Assembly: GCA_022826665.1 (NCBI GenBank)
Contig: JAJDUK010000103.1
Location: 62,001-126,000, forward strand
Direction of reading: 5' to 3'
Length of the DNA: 64,000 bases
From: Alphaproteobacteria bacterium
GTDB taxonomy: Bacteria; Pseudomonadota; Alphaproteobacteria; UBA828
Made by a program: the position numbers and the translations under genes. Shown here piece after piece: positions 7,531-16,561 of the stretch. The notes beneath the pieces are model-generated. The model did not search any database. It was not told the origin of the DNA and saw nothing but the letters and a program-made list of their open reading frames with translations. Position 1 is the stretch's first letter, and every line of letters begins with the position of its first letter.

Positions 7531-8817
7531 CTAAGCCGCAGGGCGGTGGACAGGGACTAGGTAAGGCCCTTCGGGGATCACGGCGACACGCGAATCGCCG
7601 TGCCGGGCGGTGCTCTCGGCCACCGCGCCGGCGAGCGACTCGGTCAGGTTGACGCCGGTGAGCGCCCGGTCTTCGGGCGTAAGGCCCTCGGTATAAAGGT
7701 GGACCGTGCCGACCCGCATGGGGCGGAGCTGCATTTCTGTCTGCCATTCGTCGATCGCCGCATGGGTCTTGGCGCTGATCTCGTCGAGGAAGTGCTCCGG
7801 CCCGTTCTCCACCAGGCGGCGCTGCGCGTCCGCGTAGTGCGCCGAGCCCAGTCCCTCGGAGCAGGCGGACGCGACGATGAGGTCGCCGCCGGGCGCCAGG
7901 ATTTCGAGCGGCCCGACCATGCCCTTGACGGTCTGGTAGTAGGTCGCGTCGAGCGGATAGCCGGCGGAGCTGGTCAGCACGGTGTTGAACCGCTCGGCCA
8001 CGGGGACGGTGCAGAACTGCTCGGCGAAGGCGACCGCCGCAGCGTGGCTCGCCACCACCTCGCCGTAGTTGAGGAAGGCGATTCGGCGCTCGTCGTCGAT
8101 CACGCTGTTCACCGCCCGCGCGCCGCCGATCATCGCCATGATCGCCAGCTGTTCCTCGTGCAGCGGATTGCCTTCCAGCACGCAGTTGGTGCAGTTGGGA
8201 TGCTCCATGAAGCGCGCGCTGTGGAAGGTGGTGATGGTCTCGGCGTGGGCGACGCCGGGCGCGATCACCTTCCGCCCACCGGACCAGCCGGCCATGAAGT
8301 GCGGCTCCACAAGCCCGGTCGCGATGCGCAGATCGGCCTCGACGAAGCGCCGGTCGAGCCGCACCACCGTGCCGCGTTCTGTCGTGCCCACCAGCACGTG
8401 ATCGGCGTCCTCGCGCGCGAAATGGTTCGCGACGTTCACCGTCTCCAGCACCCAGGGATCGCCCACCAGGGCGGCAAGCTCCTCGCCCTCGTTGGGCCGA
8501 TGCAGCCCGGTCGCCACCAGCACCGTGATCTGCTCCGGCGCCATCCCGGCGCCGAGCAGGGTGCGGATGAGCGGCGGCAGGATCACGCCGTTGGGCACCG
8601 GGCGCGTAAAATCGCAGATGAGAATGCAGGCGCTCTCGGCGCTCGCCGCCTCTTCCGCGAGTGCCGGGCAACCCACGGGCTGAGCGAGCGCCTGGTCCAT
8701 CGCCGCCGCCGTATCCGCAAGCAGCGGCATCGCCTGCTTGGCGATCACGGTGACGTCGAGCGTGTCGGGCAGATCCACCGCCCGCTGTCCCCGGCCATAG
8801 TTCAAGTGAACGCGCAT
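7531..8817 (-). CDS. LarA-family (nickel-pincer lactate racemase-like) protein
   Basis: A 428-residue protein of the LarA/DUF2088 family. LarA interconverts hydroxy acids such as D- and L-lactate through a nickel pincer nucleotide. Conserved segments are visible: CDFTRP, ATGLHRP and EPHFMAGWSGGRKVIAPG, which include the histidine and lysine residues that bind cofactor and substrate. The cofactor-making genes larB, larC and larE are not in the window. It sits between the GltD fusion (48 bases upstream) and AOR (about 110 bases downstream) on the same strand. Family members act on several 2-hydroxy acids, so the substrate may not be lactate. Confidence 0.88.
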   Translation of the reverse strand: MRVHLNYGRGQRAVDLPDTLDVTVIAKQAMPLLADTAAAMDQALAQPVGCPALAEEAASAESACILICDFTRPVPNGVILPPLIRTLLGAGMAPEQITVLVATGLHRPNEGEELAALVGDPWVLETVNVANHFAREDADHVLVGTTERGTVVRLDRRFVEADLRIATGLVEPHFMAGWSGGRKVIAPGVAHAETITTFHSARFMEHPNCTNCVLEGNPLHEEQLAIMAMIGGARAVNSVIDDERRIAFLNYGEVVASHAAAVAFAEQFCTVPVAERFNTVLTSSAGYPLDATYYQTVKGMVGPLEILAPGGDLIVASACSEGLGSAHYADAQRRLVENGPEHFLDEISAKTHAAIDEWQTEMQLRPMRVGTVHLYTEGLTPEDRALTGVNLTESLAGAVAESTARHGDSRVAVIPEGPYLVPVHRPAA

Positions 8818-8864
8818 GGGGTCAGCCTATGCCATCACGGGATGCAACGGCAGCCCTCGCGCCG

Positions 8865-11384
8865 CTACCTCGTCCCGGCGAGCGGGATACCGGTTGCGGT
8901 TGCGGTCGCGACGGTGAGCGCGCGGAGGTCTTCGGGCTCGACGTTCTGGAGGTTCGTCTTGCCGGTGCAGCGCGCCATCATCGAGGCCTCCGAGGCGGTC
9001 GCCTTGATGATGTTGGCGGTGCCGTGGGTGCGATCCTCGTCGCTGCGATCGGCGCTGAACGCGAGCTCGCGGGTGCCGGTGATGGCGCCGCCGGCGGCGA
9101 GGCCGACCGCCACGCCCAGCACCACGGCGACGGTGCCAAGAGCGATTACCTTGGCCGCATCGGTGCCGGAGCGCACCCCGCCGAAGTAGACCAGGTCGAT
9201 CTCCTCCTCGCGGTCCAAGCGGCGCAGGATCGCCACGGCATCGCGCAGGATGGTGAGATCGGGCGCACCCGGAAGCTCTGCCCAGGGCGTGCCGAGGCCC
9301 GCGCTGCCGTCCAGCAGCAGCATGTCGAAACCGGCATCGAGTGCATGGGGAATCGCGTCTTCCAACACCGCCGGCGAGGAGACTGAGAGGCCCAGTATCT
9401 GGCCCTCGGCCGCCCTTGTCGCCTCCACCGGCGCGAAGCGATGCCCGAGCGCGTAGATCAGCCCGGCCGCATCGGCGCTCGGCGCGATCTGCCCCGGCAG
9501 CACAAGCTGGAACCAGCGCGCATCGCCGCCGATGGGCCGCACCCCCAGGTAGCTCGCATCGACTTCGGCGATGCCCTGGCCGACCGCAGTGCGCACCTCT
9601 TCGGGTGCATCGTCGAAGCCCGTCACCATGAAGGGCAGGGCCAGATCGGTGCCGCCAACGGTGGTGCCGATACGGCAGGCCTCCCGATAGGGGTCGATCA
9701 CCAGCCGCGACAGGTTCGCCGGCAGGAAAGCAATATCGTCCAGCACCCCTGGAAGCTCAGCCGGGAAGGGATCGCCGCGCTCGACCATGCGCTTCTCCAG
9801 CATCTCCTTCTGGCGCACCGTATCGTCGGGGCTAGTGCGGGCCATCACGAAGATGTCCTCGCGATGGTCCACCGCATAGTCGGCCGAGCCCGTCTCCGCA
9901 TCGCAGCGGAAGCACCGCGCCGCTTCCTTGCGCGCGGCCTCCCAGCCATAGGTGGTCTCGATCTCCGGGAACGACACCGGGTTCTCGCCGAGGCCGAGGA
10001 AGTCGGGGTGCTGCACCGGCAGCAGCTCCCACTCCAGGTCTTGTGCCACCGGCACGCGGCGCGTCCGGTGAGGTGTGCGATAGGGCAACGGGTCCTCGCG
10101 CCCTTCGAGAAACGCCTTCACGTAGTATGCGACCCTCTGGCCGTGGTTCATCGCCATCACGATGGTGGAGCCGCCGAAGGCCCCATCGCCCGCTGCGAAC
10201 ACCTTGGGATCGCTCGTGCGCATGCCTTCCCACTCGGTCCGCACCCGGTCCGAGAGCATCATGCCGCGCCGGTCGAGGTCGTCGCAGAGTCCCTCCTGCC
10301 CCACCGAGGCGATCACCATGCCGCAGCCGATGTCGTGCTCCGTGCCCGGCACGTTCACCGGCGCGCGCCGGCCCGATTCGTCCGGGTCCCCCAGCGTCGT
10401 CTGCACGCAGCGCACCGCGAGCTCGTTGCCTTTGGGCACGATCGCGGTCTGCTGGGTGTGGTAGATGAACTCGATCCCCTCCTCGATCGCGCCTTCCAGC
10501 TCGATCTTGCGCGCCGGGATCTCCGCCGGGCCCCGGCGGTAGATCACCTTCACGTCCTTGCAGCCCGGCAGGCGCTTCGCGACCCGGCAGGCGTCCATGG
10601 CGACATCGCCGCCGCCCACCACAACCACCGTCTCCGGCATCTCAGGCCGCGCACCCTCGTTTACATCGCGCAGGAACTGCACGCCGTCGATCACCCGGCC
10701 GTCGTCCTCGCCGGGAATGCCCATGTTCTTGCCCCACCATGCGCCGATAGCGAGGACCACCGCGTCGTGCCGCTCCTTGAGCTCGTCCAGCGTCACGTCG
10801 CGGCCAAGCGCGGTGTTGAGGTGGACCTCCATGCCCGGGCAACGCCGGGCCATGCGGTCGATATCCTCCTGGATGATCCCAGGTGGCAGCCGGAAAGCCG
10901 GAATGCCCCAGATCATCATGCCGCCGAGCCGGTCGGTCATCTCGTAAACGTGGACGCGATAGCCCGCGACCGAAAGTTCGTGCGCCGCCGTCAGCCCCGC
11001 CGGGCCCGAGCCCACCACGGCCACGCTCTGCTCGTGGCGCACCGGCACCGGTGGCGGGTCGTAGTCGTGCCCCACCTCGTCCATGACGAAGCGCTTGAGA
11101 TTGCGAATCTGTACCGGGCCGTCGGAATCCGTCCGCCGGCACGCCGGCTCGCACGGCGCGTCACACACCCGCCCGCAGATCGAGCTGAACGGGTTGGTCG
11201 CCGTGATCGCCTCGAAGGCTTCCTCGAACTTCCGCTCCCAGATATAGGCGATATAGGACGGCGCATCGGTGCCAACCGGACAGGCGATCTGGCAGGGCGC
11301 CGGCACGAAGTGAGCGTCGTCCGTGTCGTCCGGCAGCTCCGCGAGAAGCTGCCCGCCCGCCTCCATTTCCTTCAGGATCGCCAT
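8865..11384 (-). CDS. GltD-like NAD(P)H oxidoreductase fused to a FMN-barrel-like domain
   Basis: An 839-residue two-part protein. Residues 1 to about 480 are a glutamate synthase small-subunit (GltD) module: an N-terminal Fe-S region with cysteines in PCQIACPVGTD and CGRVCDAPCEPAC, a first dinucleotide fold (VAVVGSGPAGLTAA) for FAD and a second (VVVVGGGDVAMDA) for NAD(P)H. The remaining 280 or so residues resemble the end of the glutamate synthase FMN barrel, with YFGGVRSGTDAAKV where FMN phosphate binds and a C-terminal GKTNLQNV tail. Ordinary GltD is about 480 residues and ends without this domain. The gene starts 3 bases after the FMN/GXGXG gene, so both belong to one operon. The fused domain may be catalytic, structural or degenerate. 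Confidence 0.87.
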   Translation of the reverse strand: MAILKEMEAGGQLLAELPDDTDDAHFVPAPCQIACPVGTDAPSYIAYIWERKFEEAFEAITATNPFSSICGRVCDAPCEPACRRTDSDGPVQIRNLKRFVMDEVGHDYDPPPVPVRHEQSVAVVGSGPAGLTAAHELSVAGYRVHVYEMTDRLGGMMIWGIPAFRLPPGIIQEDIDRMARRCPGMEVHLNTALGRDVTLDELKERHDAVVLAIGAWWGKNMGIPGEDDGRVIDGVQFLRDVNEGARPEMPETVVVVGGGDVAMDACRVAKRLPGCKDVKVIYRRGPAEIPARKIELEGAIEEGIEFIYHTQQTAIVPKGNELAVRCVQTTLGDPDESGRRAPVNVPGTEHDIGCGMVIASVGQEGLCDDLDRRGMMLSDRVRTEWEGMRTSDPKVFAAGDGAFGGSTIVMAMNHGQRVAYYVKAFLEGREDPLPYRTPHRTRRVPVAQDLEWELLPVQHPDFLGLGENPVSFPEIETTYGWEAARKEAARCFRCDAETGSADYAVDHREDIFVMARTSPDDTVRQKEMLEKRMVERGDPFPAELPGVLDDIAFLPANLSRLVIDPYREACRIGTTVGGTDLALPFMVTGFDDAPEEVRTAVGQGIAEVDASYLGVRPIGGDARWFQLVLPGQIAPSADAAGLIYALGHRFAPVEATRAAEGQILGLSVSSPAVLEDAIPHALDAGFDMLLLDGSAGLGTPWAELPGAPDLTILRDAVAILRRLDREEEIDLVYFGGVRSGTDAAKVIALGTVAVVLGVAVGLAAGGAITGTRELAFSADRSDEDRTHGTANIIKATASEASMMARCTGKTNLQNVEPEDLRALTVATATATGIPLAGTR

Positions 11385-11387
11385 GGC

Positions 11388-13346
11388 TCAGCCCACCCTG
11401 CCGCGCAGCGCCAGCTCGCGCTCGCGGTATTCCGGCGCATACGGCAGGCCTGTCATCTCCGCCGCATCGCGCGTGAGAGCCACCAGGTCGTCGCGGCAGA
11501 GTTGGGTGGTGCTGCCGTAGCCCAAGGCCTGGGTCAGCGCCGCGATCTGCCAGCGCACGCCTTCCAAATAGCGGTGGATATTGCGCGCCTCCGCCACCGG
11601 GTTGTAGCGCCGCTCGTGCTGCGGGTCCTGGGTTGCGATCCCGGTCACGCATTGCCCCACGTGGCACTGCATGCAGGCGATGCAGCCTCCGGCGATGATC
11701 ACCGCCGTCCCCATCGCCACTGCATTGGCGCCCAGGCAGAGGCCCTTCACCGCGTCGATGCCGTCCCGGACGCCGCCCATCAGCACGACTTCCATCTTGC
11801 CGAGGCCTTCCACCTCCCCCAGCGCCGCCATCGCCTGGGTGATGGCGGCGAGCGTGGGCACACCCACATGCTCCATCACCTCGGCACCGCCTGCGCCTGT
11901 CGAGCCCTGCATGCCGTCCAGCTCGACGAAGTCGAAGCCGTCCTTGTAGGCAATCTTGATGTCGTCCCTCACCCGGCCCGCACCCAGCTTCACGCTCACC
12001 GGGATGCAGTAGCCCGTGGCCTCCCGGAACTCCTCCACCTTGATGACCAGGTCGTCGGCGCCGAGGATGTCCGGGTGCCGCGAGGGCGAGCGCAGGTCGA
12101 TGCCCTCAGGGATGCCCCGGATGGTGGCGAGCTCCTTGGTCACCTTCTTCGCCATGAGCTGGCCACCGAAGCCGGGCTTGGCCCCCTGGCTGATGTAGAT
12201 CTCGAGCCCGTCGGCCCGGTTCATGTCGTGGATGTTCCAGCCGAGCCGTCCGCCCAAGCACTGGAACACCAGCTGCTCCGCCGCGCCCCGCTGGGCATCG
12301 CTCATGCCGCCTTCGCCGGTGTTCTCGGCAATGCCGGCCATGCTGGATGCCATGCCCACCGCCTGCTTGGTGGAGCGTGACAAGGCGCCGTAGCTCATCG
12401 GCGCGATCATCACCGGCATCGAGAGCTTGAGCGGCCTCGCCCCGTTCAGGCCCCCGATCTCCGTATACATCTCGACCGCTGCCACCGGATCGCCTGCCGT
12501 GCCAGCGCTGGACAAATCGCGCTTGAACGCCAGGTCCGAGAGATGCGGCAGCGTGCGCGCGCCGCCATAGCCCCGTACCCGGTAGCGGCCGATCTGCGAC
12601 TTGATATAGACGTCTTCCTGCACCTTCGGGTTCCAGTAGTCCGACGTGCCCGAGAAGGTGAAGAAGGGGATGCTGCGTACCTGCTGCTCGCTGGTGGCGT
12701 AGCGCAGCCGCTTGCCGGCGTTCACGATCTTCTGGAAGCCACCCTTGTAGGCGATCTCGTGACGGTCAAGGAACGCGCGGATATCGTCGACCTCGGTCTC
12801 TTCGATATCGGTCAGCTGGGCGTCAGAGCCGAGCGAACGCACCGCGCCGCCCACGAAAATATCGCCGGCTGCCATGTCCTCGCCCACGCGCTCGCCGGAT
12901 TCGCCCAGGATGATGATGCGCCCGCCGTACATCATGTAGCCGGCCATGAAGTTGGCGTTGCCGACGCAGCAGAGCGTCCCCGCCTTCATCACCTGGCCCG
13001 CGCGCGAGCCCACGTTGCCGTGCACCACGATCTCGGCGCCCCGGATCGCGACGCCCGCGATCGCGCCGGCGTTGCCGCGCACCGTCACCGTGCCCGCGTA
13101 CATGTTGTCGCCGAGGCCCCAGCCGACGTTGTTGTCGATCTCGAAGCGCGCCTGATCCGCGAGCCCTGCGCAGAAGTATCCGGCCGAGCCCTTGATATGG
13201 ACCCGCACCGGGTGGATCAGGCCGACGCCGATATGATGCCGCGCGTCGGGGTTGAGGACCTCGATGTCCTCGCCCTCAGCCCCCCACTTGCGGATTTGCT
13301 CGTTGGCGTCCCGGACCGAAACCTGTCCTAGGTCAATCTGGACCAT
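11388..13346 (-). CDS. Glutamate synthase-like GXGXG plus FMN-domain protein
   Basis: A 652-residue protein with glutamate synthase domains in reversed order. The GXGXG beta-helix comes first (about residues 1-200, repeated VHGNVG- and GGRIIIL-type turns). The FMN-binding synthase barrel follows (about 280-600), with VSVKLGAGR, the flavin-phosphate region VVLMGGVRDG and the Fe-S cysteines IACMQCHVGQC. In separate-subunit relatives these correspond to GlxC/GlxD or MgsB/MgsC, here joined. It would take ammonia from the partner amidotransferase and add it to a 2-oxo acid. The start overlaps the end of the amidotransferase gene by about 19 bases. Whether it makes glutamate, N-methylglutamate or another product is not known. 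Confidence 0.9.
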   Translation of the reverse strand: MVQIDLGQVSVRDANEQIRKWGAEGEDIEVLNPDARHHIGVGLIHPVRVHIKGSAGYFCAGLADQARFEIDNNVGWGLGDNMYAGTVTVRGNAGAIAGVAIRGAEIVVHGNVGSRAGQVMKAGTLCCVGNANFMAGYMMYGGRIIILGESGERVGEDMAAGDIFVGGAVRSLGSDAQLTDIEETEVDDIRAFLDRHEIAYKGGFQKIVNAGKRLRYATSEQQVRSIPFFTFSGTSDYWNPKVQEDVYIKSQIGRYRVRGYGGARTLPHLSDLAFKRDLSSAGTAGDPVAAVEMYTEIGGLNGARPLKLSMPVMIAPMSYGALSRSTKQAVGMASSMAGIAENTGEGGMSDAQRGAAEQLVFQCLGGRLGWNIHDMNRADGLEIYISQGAKPGFGGQLMAKKVTKELATIRGIPEGIDLRSPSRHPDILGADDLVIKVEEFREATGYCIPVSVKLGAGRVRDDIKIAYKDGFDFVELDGMQGSTGAGGAEVMEHVGVPTLAAITQAMAALGEVEGLGKMEVVLMGGVRDGIDAVKGLCLGANAVAMGTAVIIAGGCIACMQCHVGQCVTGIATQDPQHERRYNPVAEARNIHRYLEGVRWQIAALTQALGYGSTTQLCRDDLVALTRDAAEMTGLPYAPEYRERELALRGRVG

Positions 13347-14269
13347 GTACCGTAGCTCCCCGGCGGCGGTTCCCTGGTGTCGAGCGCGCGGCCCGGGAAG
13401 AGGCGGTTCAACGAAACCTCCTCCGAGGCGATCGCGATCAGGTCGTCGTTCTCGTACATGATCATCGGCTTCGCCGCGAGATGATCCTTGGCGTAGCCGA
13501 TCTCGTCCTTGGTCGAGACCAGGAACGAGAACGTGCCGTCGAGGTCGTCGATCGAGGTCTTCAGCGCGTCTTCGAGCGGCACCTCGTTGGCGAGCTTGTC
13601 CGCCAGATAGACCGCAATCAGCTCGCTGTCGTTGTCGGTGTGGAACTCGAATCCGCGGCGCTCGAGCCTGCGCCGCATCTTCCAGTAGTTGGTGATCTGG
13701 CCGTTGTGGACGATGGCAATGTCGGTGAACCCGGTCGCCCAGAAGGGATGCGCGGCCTCGGGCTTCACTTCGGATTCGGTCGCAAGCCGCACGTGACCCA
13801 GACCGTGGGTGCCCTGCACCTCGCGCACGTGGAACACGTCGTCCACATCGTGCGCACCGCCCACATCCTTGCGGATGTCCAGACTCTCGCCGATCGAGAT
13901 CAGCGTCGCCGCGTGCTCCATATCATAGGTGAGCTTCTGCACGTCGCCGGAAAAGCGCACCACGACCCGGTAGCTGTTGCCCACATGCTCGTCTTCCACG
14001 ATCTCGGCGCCGTGGTCCTCAAGCGTGGTACGAATGTCTGCGATCGCGGCCTCGACACCGCTGTTGTGGCCAACGCCATCGCTCGCACCGTTCTCCTCTT
14101 CCACGAGAAAGCGAAGCCGGAGCTTGCCCGGTTCGACATCCTCGTAGAGCGCGAAGCCGGTGGAATCCGGACCACGGTGCTGGCAGCCGTCCAGCATGTC
14201 GATCAGAGCCTGACCGGTGCCAAGTCCCGTGCTCCCGTGCTTGAACATCACGCCCGCTATTCCGCACAT
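13328..14269 (-). CDS. Class II glutamine amidotransferase (GlxB/MgsA-like)
   Basis: A 313-residue Ntn-type glutaminase domain. The start is fixed by chemistry: the protein must begin Met-Cys (MCGIAGVMF) so that Cys becomes the N-terminal nucleophile, and an ATG at 14269 gives exactly that. Other family features are CQHRGPDSTG, GLGHVRLAT and FTDIAIVHNGQITNYWKMRR, which shape the glutamine site. An inserted segment at about residues 60-150 is common in the separate-subunit glutamate-synthase amidotransferases. It lies at the head of the leftward operon with the GXGXG/FMN and GltD-fusion genes and supplies ammonia to them. A TATAGT box on this strand 60-70 bases upstream may be part of the promoter. 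Confidence 0.9.
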   Translation of the reverse strand: MCGIAGVMFKHGSTGLGTGQALIDMLDGCQHRGPDSTGFALYEDVEPGKLRLRFLVEEENGASDGVGHNSGVEAAIADIRTTLEDHGAEIVEDEHVGNSYRVVVRFSGDVQKLTYDMEHAATLISIGESLDIRKDVGGAHDVDDVFHVREVQGTHGLGHVRLATESEVKPEAAHPFWATGFTDIAIVHNGQITNYWKMRRRLERRGFEFHTDNDSELIAVYLADKLANEVPLEDALKTSIDDLDGTFSFLVSTKDEIGYAKDHLAAKPMIMYENDDLIAIASEEVSLNRLFPGRALDTREPPPGSYGTWSRLT

Positions 14270-14376
14270 GCGCCAAGTCCCGCTCATTCATCTTGCGATA
14301 GGCCACTATACCACGAATCCCGGACTCGCGCGCCGCCACGCCCCTATCTATGGTGCGCACGGGAGGAATAGCAGCC

Positions 14377-15270
14377 ATGCCCTATGCGCCGTCGCCGGAC
14401 GGAACCAGGCTTTACTACGAGGAAGCCGGGTCGGGCCATCCGGTGCTTTTTGTCCACGAGTTCGCGGGTGACCACATGAGCTGGGAGCCGCAACTGTGCC
14501 ATTTCTCGCGGCGCTACCGTTGCATCGCCTACAACGCCCGCGGCTACCCGCCCTCCGACGTGCCGGAGGACGCGGACGCCTACAGCCAGGACCACGCGGT
14601 AGCGGACGCCATCGCCGTCCTTGACCATCTCGGTGTCGAGCGGACCCACGTCGTGGGCTTGAGCATGGGCGGGTTCGCGACCATCCACCTCGGCCTCACG
14701 CACCCGGCGCGCGCGTCGGCCCTCGTGGTCGCCGGCTGCGGCTACGGCGCACCGAAGGACGCCCGCACCGACTTCCAGCGCGAGACCCACGCAGTCGCCG
14801 ACCGCCTGGAGCGCGAGGGCGCGGGCCCGGTCGGAGCCGACTACGCGTTGGGTCCCACCCGCGTGCAGTTCCAGACCAAGGACCCGCGAGGCTGGGCCAC
14901 CTTCCGCGACCGGCTCGTCGACCAATCGGCCACGGGCACGGCCAACACACTGCGAGGCGTGCAATCCCGCCGCCCCTCCCTCTATGACCTCGAAGACGGC
15001 CTCGCCGCCTTGAGCGTGCCGACGCTGCTCATCACCGGCGACGAGGACGAGCCCTGCCTTGACGCCAACCTCTACCTCAAGCGCACGATCCCGACCGCCG
15101 GCCTGCTGGTAATCCCGAAATCCGGCCACACCATCAATCTCGAGGAGCCGGACGCCTTCAACCAGGCGTGCGCGGACTTCTTCGCCCAGGTCGAGAACGG
15201 CCGTTGGGGCGCCCGCGATCCGCGCTCGCTCTCCGGCACGTCCATCATCCGCGCCGACAGGGACGAGTGA
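14377..15270 (+). CDS. Alpha/beta hydrolase
   Basis: A 297-residue alpha/beta-hydrolase-fold protein. The nucleophile elbow is GLSMGG with Ser96, the oxyanion region is LFVHEFAGD, and the late histidine is probably in SGHTINLEEP. The acid residue probably lies after LLITGDED. The start is taken at 14377 because GGAGGAA lies 11-16 bases upstream; an earlier in-frame ATG has no such site. The fold covers esterases, lactonases and C-C hydrolases, and the substrate is not evident. The stop overlaps a GTG start of the M20 peptidase gene (GTGA), so the two are translationally coupled. Confidence 0.87.
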   Translation: MPYAPSPDGTRLYYEEAGSGHPVLFVHEFAGDHMSWEPQLCHFSRRYRCIAYNARGYPPSDVPEDADAYSQDHAVADAIAVLDHLGVERTHVVGLSMGGFATIHLGLTHPARASALVVAGCGYGAPKDARTDFQRETHAVADRLEREGAGPVGADYALGPTRVQFQTKDPRGWATFRDRLVDQSATGTANTLRGVQSRRPSLYDLEDGLAALSVPTLLITGDEDEPCLDANLYLKRTIPTAGLLVIPKSGHTINLEEPDAFNQACADFFAQVENGRWGARDPRSLSGTSIIRADRDE

Positions 15271-16439
15271 CGGTGTCGGACAATGAGAAAGCCATCGCCG
15301 AATCGCTGCACGCCCTCCTCGCCGAGCTGATCGCGATCCCGTCCACCACGCCGCCCGGCGATACGCAGGCGATCTGCGAGGCCGCAGGCGAGCATTTCAA
15401 GGCGGCCGGCTACGAGGTCTCCATGCCCATGCGGACCCCGCCGATCGCCAACCTTGTCGCGCAGATGGGCAAGGGCTCGCCCTGCGTGGTGTTCAATTCC
15501 CACATCGACACGGTCGGCACCGGCGACCGCGCGGCCTGGCGCACCGATCCCTTCGCCGCGACGATGGAAAACGGCCGCATCTACGGGCTCGGCGCCAACA
15601 ACTGCAAGGGCTCGGCGGCGGTCCATCTCTGGCTCGCGGCCGAGATCGCGCGGCGCGGCGGGCCGAAGCTGGGCAGCGTGGTCTTCGTGTTCGCCGGCGA
15701 CGAGGAACGCCTGGGCTCGGAGGGCACCGCCTTCCTGCGCGAGGAAGGCTTGATCGAGCCCGACGCCCTGGTGCTCGGCTCGCCCACCGAGAACCAGATC
15801 ATCATCGAGGAGCGCGGCATCCTCTGGGTCGAGATCGAGACCGCCGGCCGGGCCGCCCACGGCGGTGATCCGCCGGCGGGCGACAACGCCATCCTCCGCA
15901 TGATGCGCCTGCTGGAGAGGCTCCAGATCGAGCTCGCGCCGAGGCTCGCCACACGGCGCAGCGGCGAAAAGATTTCGACCATGAACATCGGCACGATCCA
16001 TGCCGGCGAGAACCCCAATGTCGTGCCCGACCGCTGCACGCTCCTGATCGACAGGCGGCTCCTGCCGGAAGAATCTGTCGACACCGCCTTCGCCGAGATC
16101 GAGGACTTGGTGGCCGGTGCCGGCGAGCCCCGCGGGACCTGTGTCGTGCGCCGCCTGGTTGGCACCAACGGCTTCTCCGCACCCCTCGACGACCCCCACG
16201 TTTCGGCGCTGGTGGCCGCCATCGAAGAACGCCTGGGAAAGCCGCCGGAGGTACTCAATGCGCTCGCCGCGAGCGACGGCCGCTTTTTCGCCCGCGACGG
16301 CATCGAGATCGTCAATTTCGGCCCCGGCGACGGCGCCGTGAGCCACGCCGCCAACGAGTTTATCCCGCTCTCCGAGATGGTGGACGCGGCGCTGATCCTC
16401 CGCGCCTTCATCGAGCGCACCCTCGGCTTCGCCGGATAG
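15267..16439 (+). CDS. M20-family metallopeptidase/deacylase (ArgE/DapE-like)
   Basis: A protein of about 390 residues of the M20 zinc hydrolases, which cleave amide bonds of acylated amino acids or small peptides. Metal-binding signatures are FNSHIDTVG (His and Asp), the GDEERLGSEG region (catalytic Glu pair) and a late histidine in DGAVSHAANEF. A dimerisation domain lies in the middle (about residues 185-290). The start is a GTG at 15267 overlapping the previous stop; a second GTG two codons later is equally possible. Family members differ widely in substrate, and coupling to an alpha/beta hydrolase suggests joint processing of an ester- or amide-linked compound. Confidence 0.9.
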   Translation: MTVSDNEKAIAESLHALLAELIAIPSTTPPGDTQAICEAAGEHFKAAGYEVSMPMRTPPIANLVAQMGKGSPCVVFNSHIDTVGTGDRAAWRTDPFAATMENGRIYGLGANNCKGSAAVHLWLAAEIARRGGPKLGSVVFVFAGDEERLGSEGTAFLREEGLIEPDALVLGSPTENQIIIEERGILWVEIETAGRAAHGGDPPAGDNAILRMMRLLERLQIELAPRLATRRSGEKISTMNIGTIHAGENPNVVPDRCTLLIDRRLLPEESVDTAFAEIEDLVAGAGEPRGTCVVRRLVGTNGFSAPLDDPHVSALVAAIEERLGKPPEVLNALAASDGRFFARDGIEIVNFGPGDGAVSHAANEFIPLSEMVDAALILRAFIERTLGFAG

Positions 16440-16514
16440 ACGCCGACGACGCTCCGCCCGGAATTCCACGTTGACGCTCTGCTGTCGGCGCATCTATGGT
16501 GCCGGGCACTTGGT

Positions 16515-16547
16515 CCCCGCCGGACTCGCCGCAAGGCCCCGGCGGGG
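16515..16547 (+). terminator. GC-rich hairpin with T-rich tail
   Basis: Nine-base perfect inverted repeat, CCCCGCCGG at 16515-16523 and CCGGCGGGG at 16539-16547, with a 15-base loop, followed directly by TTATTT. It looks like a factor-independent terminator for the M20 peptidase gene, which ends 75 bases before. It also sits just 15 bases ahead of the NYN gene start, so it could act as an attenuator or cover that gene's ribosome site. Confidence 0.6.
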
Positions 16548-16561
16548 TTATTTCTCCCGCC

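Noticed and set aside
9441-12380. A 979-codon open frame on the plus strand opposite the glutamate-synthase genes
   Set aside because: It is antisense to two proteins with clear domains. Long antisense frames are common in such GC-rich DNA, and its translation is low-complexity and without recognisable motifs.
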